Shown: in pieces, positions 25,269 to 33,144 of the stretch
How the letters are laid out: every line of letters begins with the position of its first letter
Numbering within the stretch: the stretch's first letter is position 1
Origin: a virus
Virus record (IMG/VR): IMGVR_UViG_3300030104_005779
Location: 1-46,152 of that record
DNA: 46,152 bases
Strand: one strand, 5' to 3'
Notes under the pieces: model-generated
Told to the model about the DNA's origin: nothing
Seen by the model: only the letters and a program-made list of their open reading frames with translations
The model's database searches: none
Made by a program: the position numbers and the translations under genes

Positions 25269-27474
25269 TAAATTATCTAATAAAACTAATAGTAATAGAA
25301 AACCAGACGTTATTACTTTAATTAATAATCATAAAATTGATTTTAATATAGCAATACAACTATCACATTCAATGATAGCAACTGGTGTATCTGAAGGACA
25401 AAACCTAACACAATTAGCAATTGCTATTGGTGATAGAATATTAGCTTTTTATAAAATAAATAAAAAAGCATCAATCTCGTTAAAATTAGGAATATTTATA
25501 ATTAATTCATATAGCACATTATTTATGGTTGTTGTAAAATTAATTAGAGAATATTACCAACATAATAAAGTTAAAACTGTTTATAAAGTTTATGCAGGTA
25601 AAAATAGAAATGATCTTAGAAAATTAGTTAAAGAATTTTCTGAAGTTTCAGATCCTTATAAACCTTTATTATCCCGGGCTCCTGAATGGAAGTTTGGAAC
25701 AGTTAAAATAAACAATGGTGAAGAAATTAAATTAATTAAAAATGTTAATCAAGATGTATTAGCAAATATTAATGAATATAATACACCTATTGTATTAAAT
25801 GCAGTAAATAAAAAGCAAGCAGTTGCTTATTATGTAAAACCTGAAGTATTTAATGTTTACCAATGGGCATTAAAAACTAACCAGGATTGTTTTGAACATA
25901 ATTCAGTTAAAACAATATCAAAAGAAAGAGCATTGGCTAAGAAAAGAGAAGCCGAACAGGTATTAAATGCGGCTAAACCATTTGTTGGTAAAGTATTTTA
26001 TCAGCAATATCAAGCAGATAACCGTGGCAGATTATATCCGCTATCGGCTTATTTAAATGAACTTAATTCAGATAATGCTAAAGGTATGCTTTCATTTGCT
26101 GAAGGAAAACCACTAGGCTCCACTGGATTAAATCAATTTTATCATCATATTGCTAATATGTATGGTGAAGATAAATTGACACATAAAGACAAAGTTAAAT
26201 TTGTTGAAAAAGAATATTATAACTTTGTAAAAATGGGCAAGGATCCCTATACTGCAAAAGGTTGGATGGAAGCAGAAGAACCATTTCAATTTTTATCAGC
26301 AGTTATGGAACTAGCTAAATTGGATGAACATTTTGTAGCAATGGGTAAAACTGAAGATTTTATATCTCATACCATTTGTTATAGAGATGGATCTAACAAT
26401 GGCTTACAATGGCTGTTTAGTTTAGCTAAAGATGATAATCATGCACATTTAGTTAATGTAAAACCTACAACAGATAATAAACCAGGTGATATGTATTCAC
26501 ATGTAGCAGTTTCTGTTGTGGATAAAATGCATAAAGAAGCACTAAAGGCAGATGATATAGCGTTAGATTATTATAATTTATATTTTAAAGGTATAGAAAA
26601 ACTTAGAAATAGGTTTAGAAATGCTGAGTTAAATAATAATAAAAAATCTGAGTTATATAAAAAACTAATTAAATGGTATCAGAGAAGATATAAAAAAGAA
26701 CTTAAATTAACTGACATCATTTATTGGGATAAGTCTAAATTTACCGTTAAAGAATGGCGTAAAATTGTTAAACGGAATGTTATGACTTATGGTTATAGTG
26801 CAACCAAGCAAGGTATGGGTGAACAAATAATACAAGATACAAGAGATATAGATAATGTGTATTTAAGTAATAAACAACACTCAGCGGCTAGGGCTTTAGG
26901 TGCTCTTGTTTATTTAACAATTGAACAAGAATTTCCTATGGTTTCTGAAGCAATGAGATTGTTTAAAGATAATTGCGAGATGTATATGAAAAGTACTGGT
27001 AAACAGTATTCTCATAAAACATTAATTAGCAATTTTCCATTTACACAAAAATATGTCAAATATAAACGTGGTATTGTATTTGTTCATGACGGTTTATATG
27101 TACAAAATCAGGATAAATCGTATAAATGGGATTATCAATTAGAGTTAATTATTAAAACAGAATTAGCAATACAAAATATTAGTAAGGCTAAGGCTGGAAT
27201 AAGTCCTAATACAATTCATAATTTGGACTCATTACATTTAATGCTTGTAATTGATAAATGTAACTTTGATATTGTATCAGCACATGATAGTTATGGTTCA
27301 CATGCTTGTAATGTAGTTGATATGCAAAAATGTATCAGAGAACAATTTAAATATATTATAGACCAAGATCCTCTTCAGCATATATTAAATGAAACAGGAA
27401 ACTTGGTACCTATGATTCAACGTGGCAATTTAGATAGCAGTGAAATATTGAAATCTGAATTTGCCTTTGCTTAA
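25186..27474 (+). CDS. Single-subunit (T7-like) RNA polymerase
   Basis: A 762-residue phage RNA polymerase (T7 has 883, so the N-terminal domain is short). Landmarks: QADNRGRLYPL, motif A YRDGSNNGLQW with Asp401 (T7 D537), the K529-R530...Y537 helix KRNVMTYGY (spacing as T7 K631-Y639), and motif C AHDSYGSHACNV with H700, D701, S702 (T7 H811, D812). It starts with ATG after AGGAGGAAG. It would read the six TCTAT-RY-CTTACAGA motifs and drive the later genes. Early host transcription must produce it first. Confidence 0.95.
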   Translation: MLKEQLNNLETLGPVGIKIRTQMEMLFDKLSNKTNSNRKPDVITLINNHKIDFNIAIQLSHSMIATGVSEGQNLTQLAIAIGDRILAFYKINKKASISLKLGIFIINSYSTLFMVVVKLIREYYQHNKVKTVYKVYAGKNRNDLRKLVKEFSEVSDPYKPLLSRAPEWKFGTVKINNGEEIKLIKNVNQDVLANINEYNTPIVLNAVNKKQAVAYYVKPEVFNVYQWALKTNQDCFEHNSVKTISKERALAKKREAEQVLNAAKPFVGKVFYQQYQADNRGRLYPLSAYLNELNSDNAKGMLSFAEGKPLGSTGLNQFYHHIANMYGEDKLTHKDKVKFVEKEYYNFVKMGKDPYTAKGWMEAEEPFQFLSAVMELAKLDEHFVAMGKTEDFISHTICYRDGSNNGLQWLFSLAKDDNHAHLVNVKPTTDNKPGDMYSHVAVSVVDKMHKEALKADDIALDYYNLYFKGIEKLRNRFRNAELNNNKKSELYKKLIKWYQRRYKKELKLTDIIYWDKSKFTVKEWRKIVKRNVMTYGYSATKQGMGEQIIQDTRDIDNVYLSNKQHSAARALGALVYLTIEQEFPMVSEAMRLFKDNCEMYMKSTGKQYSHKTLISNFPFTQKYVKYKRGIVFVHDGLYVQNQDKSYKWDYQLELIIKTELAIQNISKAKAGISPNTIHNLDSLHLMLVIDKCNFDIVSAHDSYGSHACNVVDMQKCIREQFKYIIDQDPLQHILNETGNLVPMIQRGNLDSSEILKSEFAFA

Positions 27475-27485
27475 AAAGGAGGAAA

Positions 27486-27569
27486 ATGATATTATCAATA
27501 ATATTTATTTTGTTGATATATTTGTTTGTAATAGGAATGTTAATAATGTGGAATAAGGAGAAAAAATAA
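27486..27569 (+). CDS. Tiny membrane peptide
   Basis: 27 residues, one hydrophobic helix (IFILLIYLFVIGMLIM) and a basic end. AAGGAGG precedes ATG, 11 bp after the RNA polymerase stop. Function unknown. Confidence 0.55.
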   Translation: MILSIIFILLIYLFVIGMLIMWNKEKK

Positions 27570-27570
27570 T

Positions 27571-27714
27571 ATGGATAAATACATATATAAAGCACTTGAA
27601 ATAATTGGTAACTATTTAGAAAAGCTAGCTACTTGGTCATTACTAAATAGATCTGAAATTGTATGGTTCAGTTTTGGTGTATTATCAATTTTAATATTAC
27701 AATTAATATTTTAG
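27571..27714 (+). CDS. Small membrane protein
   Basis: 47 residues: polar N-terminal helix, then a C-terminal hydrophobic helix (VWFSFGVLSILILQLIF). AAGGAG lies ten bases upstream. It is right after the 27-residue peptide and just before the bS21 gene. Unknown function. Confidence 0.55.
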   Translation: MDKYIYKALEIIGNYLEKLATWSLLNRSEIVWFSFGVLSILILQLIF

Positions 27715-27724
27715 AGAGGGGGTA

Positions 27725-27964
27725 ATTGTTATAATAAGAAGTAATAAACCACAAAAACGAGGCAATTTCTTTGTTATTGTAAAAGATAATAATATTGAAA
27801 AAGCTATTCGTAAGATGAAAAACAAATCTAGCAAATTAGGTATATTAAAAACATACCGTGAAAGGCAAAGATATGAAAAACCATCTGATAAAAAAGTAAG
27901 AAAAGCCAAAGAAGGTAGAATAAGCCTTTTAAAAGCTAAAATAAAAAGGGAAAAGAACTTATAA
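27725..27964 (+). CDS. rpsU: Ribosomal protein bS21 homologue with non-canonical start
   Basis: The frame encodes ...FFVIVKDNNIEKAIRKMKN, then LKTYRERQRYEKPSDKKV and a basic helix, matching bacterial bS21 (core VxENEPFDVALRRFKR, then EFYEKPTTERKR). It would enter host ribosomes near the anti-Shine-Dalgarno region and may bias them to phage messages. No ATG, GTG or TTG is in frame between the stop at 27704-27706 and the protein core. GAGG lies five bases before ATT (27725), and ATA at 27731 is another choice. AUU starts are known for infC, where they allow self-regulation. Start is uncertain; the coding region is not. Confidence 0.8.
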   Translation: MVIIRSNKPQKRGNFFVIVKDNNIEKAIRKMKNKSSKLGILKTYRERQRYEKPSDKKVRKAKEGRISLLKAKIKREKNL

Positions 27965-27981
27965 TTTATAAGGCTATTCCT

Positions 27982-28004
27982 AATTCTATGTCTTACAGAA
28001 AAAC
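27982..28004 (+). promoter_or_regulatory. Predicted phage RNA polymerase promoter, rightward (copy 5)
   Basis: Core TCTATGTCTTACAGA at 27985-27999, then AAAAC. It leads directly into the palindrome/repeat block, as T7-type origins lie just downstream of phage promoters. Confidence 0.72.
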
Positions 28005-28013
28005 GTAAAGCTA

Positions 28014-28041
28014 AAGGCTTATATAAGCTTATATAAGCCTT
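28014..28041. repeat. 28-bp perfect palindrome
   Basis: AAGGCTTATATAAGCTTATATAAGCCTT reads the same on both strands with AAGCTT at its centre: positions 28014-28024 pair with 28031-28041. A second, shorter palindrome AGCCTA-AC-TAGGCT follows at 28043-28056. Possible cruciform, protein dimer site or origin element. Confidence 0.9.
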
Positions 28042-28105
28042 AAGCCTAACTAGGCTATAATAGATATATAAATAAGTTATATAAGCCTATATAAGCCTTA
28101 AGCCT
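28021..28105. repeat. Direct repeats of a TATATAAGCCT-type unit
   Basis: The 27 bp 28021-28047 and 28079-28105 differ at one position (28029 T versus 28087 C), 58 bp apart. The shorter unit TATATAAGC(C/T)T occurs at least four times here. The spacing and AT-rich setting suggest iterons, but no copy number test was made. Confidence 0.75.
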
Positions 28106-28149
28106 TAGCATGTTCTTTGCCAAAGGCGTTAAAAACTTCCCAAACTTTA

Positions 28150-28172
28150 AATTCTATACCTTACAGACAACA
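28150..28172 (+). promoter_or_regulatory. Predicted phage RNA polymerase promoter, rightward (copy 6)
   Basis: Core TCTATACCTTACAGA at 28153-28167, about 107 bp before TerS, facing the terminase and late genes. The leader holds a GC-rich hairpin (GTAG-AAAG-CTAC near 28189-28200). Confidence 0.72.
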
Positions 28173-28274
28173 GAGCGTGGTGGTATGTGGTAGAAAGCTA
28201 CGTGCTCCATAATGCTCATTAACTAATTTATTAAACTGATAGAAAATAATTTTAACTTGATAGGCGGTATATTT

Positions 28275-28655
28275 ATGGCTGGAAAAGGCGGAGCTAGGCC
28301 AGGGGCTGGAAGGCCTCCAAAAAGTACAGTAGAGAAAAGTACCATAGATAAATCAAGTATAGATAAATTAAAGAAATTAGGTATAGATCCTATTAATATA
28401 TTAGTTAAAGAATTATCTAAGCTTAAAGGCAAAGATGATTTTAGATCACAAAATTTACGAGTTCGAATAGCTGAAAAGTTATTAGAATATGGGTATCAAA
28501 AGCAACCAGTTGGTCAGGCTTCATTGCAACAGGCAAACGTGCCAGTTTTAACTATAGTGCAAAAAACTGAACCAACGCTTAAACCCGTAGATATATTAGA
28601 GAATAGTGAACCCGTTATTAACCATGCGCCAAATACAGATGACGAAACTAACTGA
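28275..28655 (+). CDS. Terminase small subunit (TerS)
   Basis: The ATG at 28275 was chosen for AGGCGG seven bases upstream; an upstream TTG (28257) is unlikely. The 126-residue product opens MAGKGGARPGAGRPPK, a motif at the start of many phage TerS proteins, and then has a helix-rich DNA-binding core (LGIDPINILVKEL, then NLRVRIAEKLLEYGYQKQP). It would mark the phage DNA and bring it to TerL at 29477. Acidic unstructured end. It overlaps the next gene by 17 bp. Confidence 0.75.
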   Translation: MAGKGGARPGAGRPPKSTVEKSTIDKSSIDKLKKLGIDPINILVKELSKLKGKDDFRSQNLRVRIAEKLLEYGYQKQPVGQASLQQANVPVLTIVQKTEPTLKPVDILENSEPVINHAPNTDDETN

Positions 28656-28983
28656 GAAAGTTTATAAGGTATACATCACATACTATACCGACGGATCTTA
28701 TTATATTGGTTTTACCGCTAAATACGGAACGGCATTAGCTACTTATTTCGGCTCAAATACGATCCGAGATAAATTGGTAAGTCATAAAGACGTTATTTTT
28801 ACTTCTAAAAGTAAAGCAACGGCTAAACTTTTTGAGCTTCTTTTACAATTATCCAGGTTGGATTCCTCTTGGTGTGTGAACAGCATGTTAAACGTAAGAG
28901 TTAGAAAAGAGCACATGAAGGACTTACCGAAGTTTAAATTAACTTTTGAAAACGACAAATACAACAATAAAGATAAACAATGA
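28639..28983 (+). CDS. GIY-YIG-like protein beside terminase
   Basis: I use ATG 28639 (114 residues); ATG 28624 is also possible. The N-terminus (YKVYITYYTDGSYYIGFTA) follows the GIY-x(10-11)-YIG pattern as VYI...YIG. The rest is basic and helical, with NTIRDKL as a possible arginine helix; the usual catalytic Glu is not certain. GIY-YIG proteins cut DNA. Between TerS and the endolysin it may nick DNA during packaging, or be an inserted homing-type gene. Its stop overlaps the next ATG. Confidence 0.5.
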   Translation: MTKLTEKVYKVYITYYTDGSYYIGFTAKYGTALATYFGSNTIRDKLVSHKDVIFTSKSKATAKLFELLLQLSRLDSSWCVNSMLNVRVRKEHMKDLPKFKLTFENDKYNNKDKQ

Positions 28984-29426
28984 ATATAGATAAACTAAGA
29001 GAACAATTAAAAATTGATGAAGGTGTTAAATACGAAATATATAACGACCATTTAGGATATCCAACATTTGGCATTGGTCATTTAATAACTGAAAAGGATC
29101 CTGAACACGGTAAACCTGTTGGAACAAAAGTTTCTGCAGATAGGGTTAATGAAGTATTTAATGCTGATGTACAATTATATATAAATGAAACTAAAAAAGT
29201 ATTTTCAGATTTAGAATCTAAACCTGAAACAATACAATTAGTGCTTGTTAATATGTGTTTTAATTTAGGTGCTCCAAGATTAAGTAATTTTAAAAAATTT
29301 ATTGCTGCAATTAATGATGAACAATGGTCGGAAGCGGCTGTTGAAATGATGGATAGCAGATGGGCTAAACAAGTTGGTCCAAGAGCAGAAAGATTAAGAG
29401 ATATAGTTTTAGAACAAGCTAACTGA
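28980..29426 (+). CDS. Endolysin, T4 lysozyme-like (GH24)
   Basis: A 148-residue muramidase. Glu14, Asp23 and Thr29 (LKIDEGVKYEIYNDHLGYPT then FGIGH) have the same spacing as T4 E11, D20, T26. The C-terminus (SRWAKQVGPRAERLRDIVL) matches T4-type lysozymes. It cuts peptidoglycan at lysis; no signal peptide, so it needs the holin at 12142. It is in the terminase operon, away from the holin. Confidence 0.88.
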   Translation: MNIDKLREQLKIDEGVKYEIYNDHLGYPTFGIGHLITEKDPEHGKPVGTKVSADRVNEVFNADVQLYINETKKVFSDLESKPETIQLVLVNMCFNLGAPRLSNFKKFIAAINDEQWSEAAVEMMDSRWAKQVGPRAERLRDIVLEQAN

Positions 29427-29476
29427 GAGCATCATAATAAATCTTTGGATATATATTCAAAATATAGTAAATAAAT

Positions 29477-30760
29477 ATGAATCATAAAATAGAACTTTTC
29501 GACTTTCAACAGGAAGTTTTAACTGATCCTGCTAGGTTTAAAATAATGGCATCAGGAAGAAGAGTTGGAAAATCATATTTAGCAGCCGTTGCTGCATATA
29601 ATCATTGTTTAGAGGAACCAAACAGAAGAGCCTTAATAATAGGTCCAACTGTTTCAATGATAAGAGAATCTATTTGGACAACATTAAAAAGTTTGGTGCA
29701 TCCAGATCATATAAATGGCTATCCAAGAGAAATAGATTTAGAAATAAGATTTATTAATGGATCTAAAATTACCTTAAAAGGTTTTGATAGACCAGACAGT
29801 TTAAGAGGTATATCACCATCACCTACATTTATTGTATTAGATGAGTTTGCCTTTATTAAACAAAATGCATTTACTGAGGTTATATTACCTATGACTTCAG
29901 ATCCACAAAGAAGAGCAAGTGTATTTGTAATAAGTACACCAAAAGGTATAACCAATGATTTTTATAAGTTATGGGTTAAAGGTCAGGAAGATAAAACAGG
30001 CTTATGGAAGTCTTGGCAGTTTACTGCTGAACATGTTAGGCCTGATATGAAAGATGAAATAGAACTTGCTCGGGTTACAATGGATGAGAAAAGTTTTAAC
30101 CAAGAATATTGTGCCACTTTTAATAACACTGGTGATGCTGTATTTTATAATTTTAATAGAAATATACATGTAACAAACAATTTATTACCAATTGAAGAAG
30201 GTGAACCAGTACATATAAGCATTGACTTTAATGTTAAAATAATGGCTTCAACTGTATGGTGCCACCGTGGTAACCAATTACATGCAATGGATGAGTTTTA
30301 CGGTAATGCTGATACTCATCAATTAATTAGATCTATAAAAGGTAGATATAAAAATAGAGATATAATATGTTATCCTGATGCATCTGGTAGAGCAATGAAA
30401 ACCAGTGCTGCTACAGGTACAACAGATTTTAGTATATTAAGGAATGCAGGTTTTAAAGTATTAGCAAGATCTAAACAACCACCATTGGTTGATAGTGTTA
30501 ATGCTGTTAATGCATTATTAAAGGATGCTAAAGGTAATACAAGATTATATTTTAATAAAGAAAAGACTCCAAGAACAATTGCCTCGGTTGAGACAACAAC
30601 TTGGAAAGAAGGTTTTACTACAGGTATGGATAATGCTATTATCGACAAATCAAAAGGTGTTGAACACTTTTCAGATGGTGTAAGATATATATGTGAGTTC
30701 TTATATCCTATAGGTAAACACAAACCACAAATTATCCGTGATAGGACGTGGTCATTTTAA
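29477..30760 (+). CDS. Terminase large subunit (TerL)
   Basis: A 427-residue packaging motor. The ATPase half has Walker A SGRRVGKS at 26-33 and Walker B FIVLDEF, followed by a coupling motif ISTPKG. The nuclease half has acidic residues in HISIDFNVKI, YPDASG and HFSDGVRYI of the RNase H-like fold. It pumps DNA into the head and cuts it. The upstream site is weak. A 432-bp gene-free block follows before the portal. Confidence 0.95.
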   Translation: MNHKIELFDFQQEVLTDPARFKIMASGRRVGKSYLAAVAAYNHCLEEPNRRALIIGPTVSMIRESIWTTLKSLVHPDHINGYPREIDLEIRFINGSKITLKGFDRPDSLRGISPSPTFIVLDEFAFIKQNAFTEVILPMTSDPQRRASVFVISTPKGITNDFYKLWVKGQEDKTGLWKSWQFTAEHVRPDMKDEIELARVTMDEKSFNQEYCATFNNTGDAVFYNFNRNIHVTNNLLPIEEGEPVHISIDFNVKIMASTVWCHRGNQLHAMDEFYGNADTHQLIRSIKGRYKNRDIICYPDASGRAMKTSAATGTTDFSILRNAGFKVLARSKQPPLVDSVNAVNALLKDAKGNTRLYFNKEKTPRTIASVETTTWKEGFTTGMDNAIIDKSKGVEHFSDGVRYICEFLYPIGKHKPQIIRDRTWSF

Positions 30761-31192
30761 GCCGTGCTTAATTAATCAATATTATATTATAAAGTTAATC
30801 AATGGTAGCTATTAATCAAATGGCACTAAACCATTGGTGTTTAAAGCTTATTTAAATTTTTGTGGTCCGAAAGCCAATCATTCGGTCCGAGCTTTTTCAA
30901 TTATACCGCCTAGAGCCCAGCAAAAACTATGTTTAGCTTGGTTAAGGTGGCTGTACGATAGGGGCGCTTTCAATTCAAATAGAACTGACTGACCGCCTAG
31001 TAGGCTCGGGGCGTTATGGGCTGTCTGGGCGTGGAGGGGGACTAGAGATCCCTTCGGCGTCAGGCTAGGGTGGCCAATCGCACTTTGACGAACACCAATT
31101 TCTTTTGATATTGGATCGGCCAAATCAAAAATTATTTTAATTAATCCGAGCCAAACGTTTTGGTTCATTCTAAAGTTTAGGAAACACACAAT
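30761..31192. other. GC-rich gene-free block between TerL and portal (432 bp)
   Basis: No supported gene. Bases 30901-31080 are about 54% G+C, far above the genome. A 103-codon minus frame and short plus frames have no ribosome site or recognisable product. See the candidate RNA at 30837-31155. The outer flanks (30761-30800 and after 31120) return to AT-rich sequence. Confidence 0.75.
30801..31155 (+). ncRNA. Candidate structured RNA between TerL and portal
   Basis: Complementary blocks: CAATGGT/ACCATTG (30800-30806/30830-30836), GGAGGG/CCCTTC with one G-U (31033-31038/31050-31055), GCCT-AGT-AGGC (30995-31005), and a long-range pair GGCTCGG/CCGAGCC (31003-31009/31146-31152). The blocks GGTCCGA and ACCGCCTAG each occur twice. 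The pattern suggests a folded RNA of about 300 nt or a packaging signal. Plus strand is assumed from flanking genes. I do not recognise a known RNA family. Confidence 0.4.
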
Positions 31193-32791
31193 ATGGCAAT
31201 TAGATATAAAAACAGTTCAATCGTTAAATCGAGTTCAACTGTCAAAGGCCCAGGATATCCAAATGATGAATATTTGAGCCAAGTAAATGAATGGAAACGA
31301 AACAGAGCAATTATTCAAGGTCCAAGTTATACCAAAGATTATGATTCTGTGCCCTCAAGTGACAATTTATTACTTCCGTTTAACCCTACAATGACACAAG
31401 AGCAATATGATTTTTATAAAGCTGAGGCTGAGGTACCAGGAGTATCTAGTGAATTTTGTAAAATGATTATAGGTGGTTTATTAAGAAAACAACCAATGCT
31501 AGAAATTACTGGGGCTCCAAGCGAAGCAAAGCAATGGATATTAGATGATATTGGATCTGATAAATCAAATTTAATATCATTTTTAAGCACTGCTTTATGG
31601 GAAGAATTACAAACATCAAGAGCTTTTATACAAATAGACTTTCCTGTTGTAGATTTAGAAAATTTAACACCAGCTGAAAGAAAAGAAGTTAAACCGTATC
31701 CGGTATTACATCATGCTGAGAATATTGTTAACTGGTCTGAAACTACTGATGCAAAAGGTCAAGTTAAATTAAATCAATTAATTACTAGATATTTTGTACT
31801 TCAACATGATCCAAATAGTCCATTTCATCCAAAATATATTGATACTGTACAAGTTCATAAATTAAATGAAGAGGGTTTATATCTAATTGATACATATATT
31901 AGACATACATCTGATACACCAACATTTATTGATGGTGGAGTTGATTATAATTTTGATCAATTAACAGATGATTGGGTTTTAAAAGGAACTAATTCAAATT
32001 TATTCCAAAATGGCAAAAGAATGGATTATATTCCATTTTATCCGTTAAATGGATCTGTTGAATGTGTAGATCCTTTAATGACCGCTATTGTAAATAGAGA
32101 AATTGCTTTATATAATAAAATTTCAAGAAGAAACCATTTATTATATTTAAGTGCAACTTATACACCAGTTGTTAAATCTGATTCATTAACAGAAACTGAA
32201 AAAGATAGTCTTGTTAAACAAGGTCTTGGAACTTGGTTATTTGTTAATAAAGATGATAGTGTTGAAACATTACAAACGCCAACAAATGCTTTAAAAGATA
32301 TGGAAGAAGCTATTAAAGGTGGTTATGATGAATTAACTAGAATTGGTGTTAAAATGTTAAGTTTAGAGCCTAATAATTCGGATCAATCCGGTGTTGCTTT
32401 AAGCTTAAGAAATGCTGCACAAAATGCTGCTTTAGCAAGTTTAAATGCTAAAATATCAGAAAGCATGAAAAAAATTATTAAACATATGATTAATTGGAGA
32501 TATGATTTAAATATTTCTGAACAAAATATAAGATTTAATTTATCTTCTGACTTCAATGCTTCTCCAAGAGGAAGTGATTGGATGAGATTAATTACTGAAT
32601 GGTATCAAAATGGATTAATTCCTAGATCTACATTCTTAGAAGTTGCTAAAAATAATGATGCAATTCCTACAGATTATGATGATACTAAAGGCAATGATGA
32701 AATATCTCAAGACAATCGTATTATTTCTCCAAGAGAACAATATGAACAAGAAATAAACGTTATTCAAGGTACTAATACTACGGAGAATTAA
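31193..32791 (+). CDS. Portal protein (DUF4055-like)
   Basis: A 532-residue portal. The N-terminal block EYLSQVNEWKRNRAIIQGP, LLLPFNPTMTQEQYDFYKAEAEVPG and KMIIGGLLRKQP is typical of DUF4055 portals. The middle (SRRNHLLYLSATYTPV) and a C-terminal helical part (AALASLNAKISESM) follow. It forms the dodecameric ring at one capsid vertex. It follows TerL after the GC-rich block; the minor head and scaffold genes come after the RNR block. Confidence 0.85.
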   Translation: MAIRYKNSSIVKSSSTVKGPGYPNDEYLSQVNEWKRNRAIIQGPSYTKDYDSVPSSDNLLLPFNPTMTQEQYDFYKAEAEVPGVSSEFCKMIIGGLLRKQPMLEITGAPSEAKQWILDDIGSDKSNLISFLSTALWEELQTSRAFIQIDFPVVDLENLTPAERKEVKPYPVLHHAENIVNWSETTDAKGQVKLNQLITRYFVLQHDPNSPFHPKYIDTVQVHKLNEEGLYLIDTYIRHTSDTPTFIDGGVDYNFDQLTDDWVLKGTNSNLFQNGKRMDYIPFYPLNGSVECVDPLMTAIVNREIALYNKISRRNHLLYLSATYTPVVKSDSLTETEKDSLVKQGLGTWLFVNKDDSVETLQTPTNALKDMEEAIKGGYDELTRIGVKMLSLEPNNSDQSGVALSLRNAAQNAALASLNAKISESMKKIIKHMINWRYDLNISEQNIRFNLSSDFNASPRGSDWMRLITEWYQNGLIPRSTFLEVAKNNDAIPTDYDDTKGNDEISQDNRIISPREQYEQEINVIQGTNTTEN

Positions 32792-32806
32792 ACGGAGGAG
32801 GTCATC

Positions 32807-32926
32807 ATGAAATGGTGGCAATTTAATTCTATAATTTTAATTCTAATGTTCCTCCTTGCTTTATGGCAGGGAGGTCATTTTAATAAAGAATTATTTTATA
32901 TTATAAAGGAATTTATGCAAAAATGA
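32807..32926 (+). CDS. Tiny membrane protein
   Basis: 39 residues, one helix (SIILILMFLLALWQGG) after MKWWQFN. GGAGGAGG precedes ATG. It overlaps the next start (ATGA). Role unknown; a cluster of small membrane genes begins here. Confidence 0.6.
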   Translation: MKWWQFNSIILILMFLLALWQGGHFNKELFYIIKEFMQK

Positions 32927-33144
32927 TCAATAATGAAACTGTAGTGACTGCTGGTTTATTTGGTATAACCGCAGGCATAACTACACAGTCTATGATTGCT
33001 ATAATAGTTGGGGCAATAGCCGTTGGGGTTATTCAACCATTTTTTAGAGTACTTTGGACAAATAAATTAAACCAAGAAATTAAAAAGAATAAAAAATTAA
33101 AATATATATGTTTAACTTGTAAAAGAAAGAAAAGACGAAAATGA
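32923..33144 (+). CDS. Small membrane protein with basic tail
   Basis: 73 residues: two possible helices (VTAGLFGITAGI; SMIAIIVGAIAVGVIQPFF) and a Lys/Arg-rich end with two Cys (CLTCKRKKRRK). It could be an additional holin or antiholin. Overlaps the next gene by 4 bp. Confidence 0.65.
   Translation: MINNETVVTAGLFGITAGITTQSMIAIIVGAIAVGVIQPFFRVLWTNKLNQEIKKNKKLKYICLTCKRKKRRK

Larger units (their letters stand above)
27965..28274. other. Gene-free control and origin-like region (310 bp)
   Basis: No gene is seen between bS21 and the TerS start. It holds rightward promoter-like motifs at 27985 and 28153, a 28-bp perfect palindrome (28014-28041), two 27-bp near-identical repeats and a small GC-rich hairpin region (about 28172-28208). 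Confidence 0.7.

Noticed and set aside
30878-31189. 103-codon minus-strand frame in the GC-rich block
   Set aside because: No ribosome site, no recognisable product, and opposite to all neighbouring genes. Long open frames arise easily in GC-rich DNA. Treated as non-coding.
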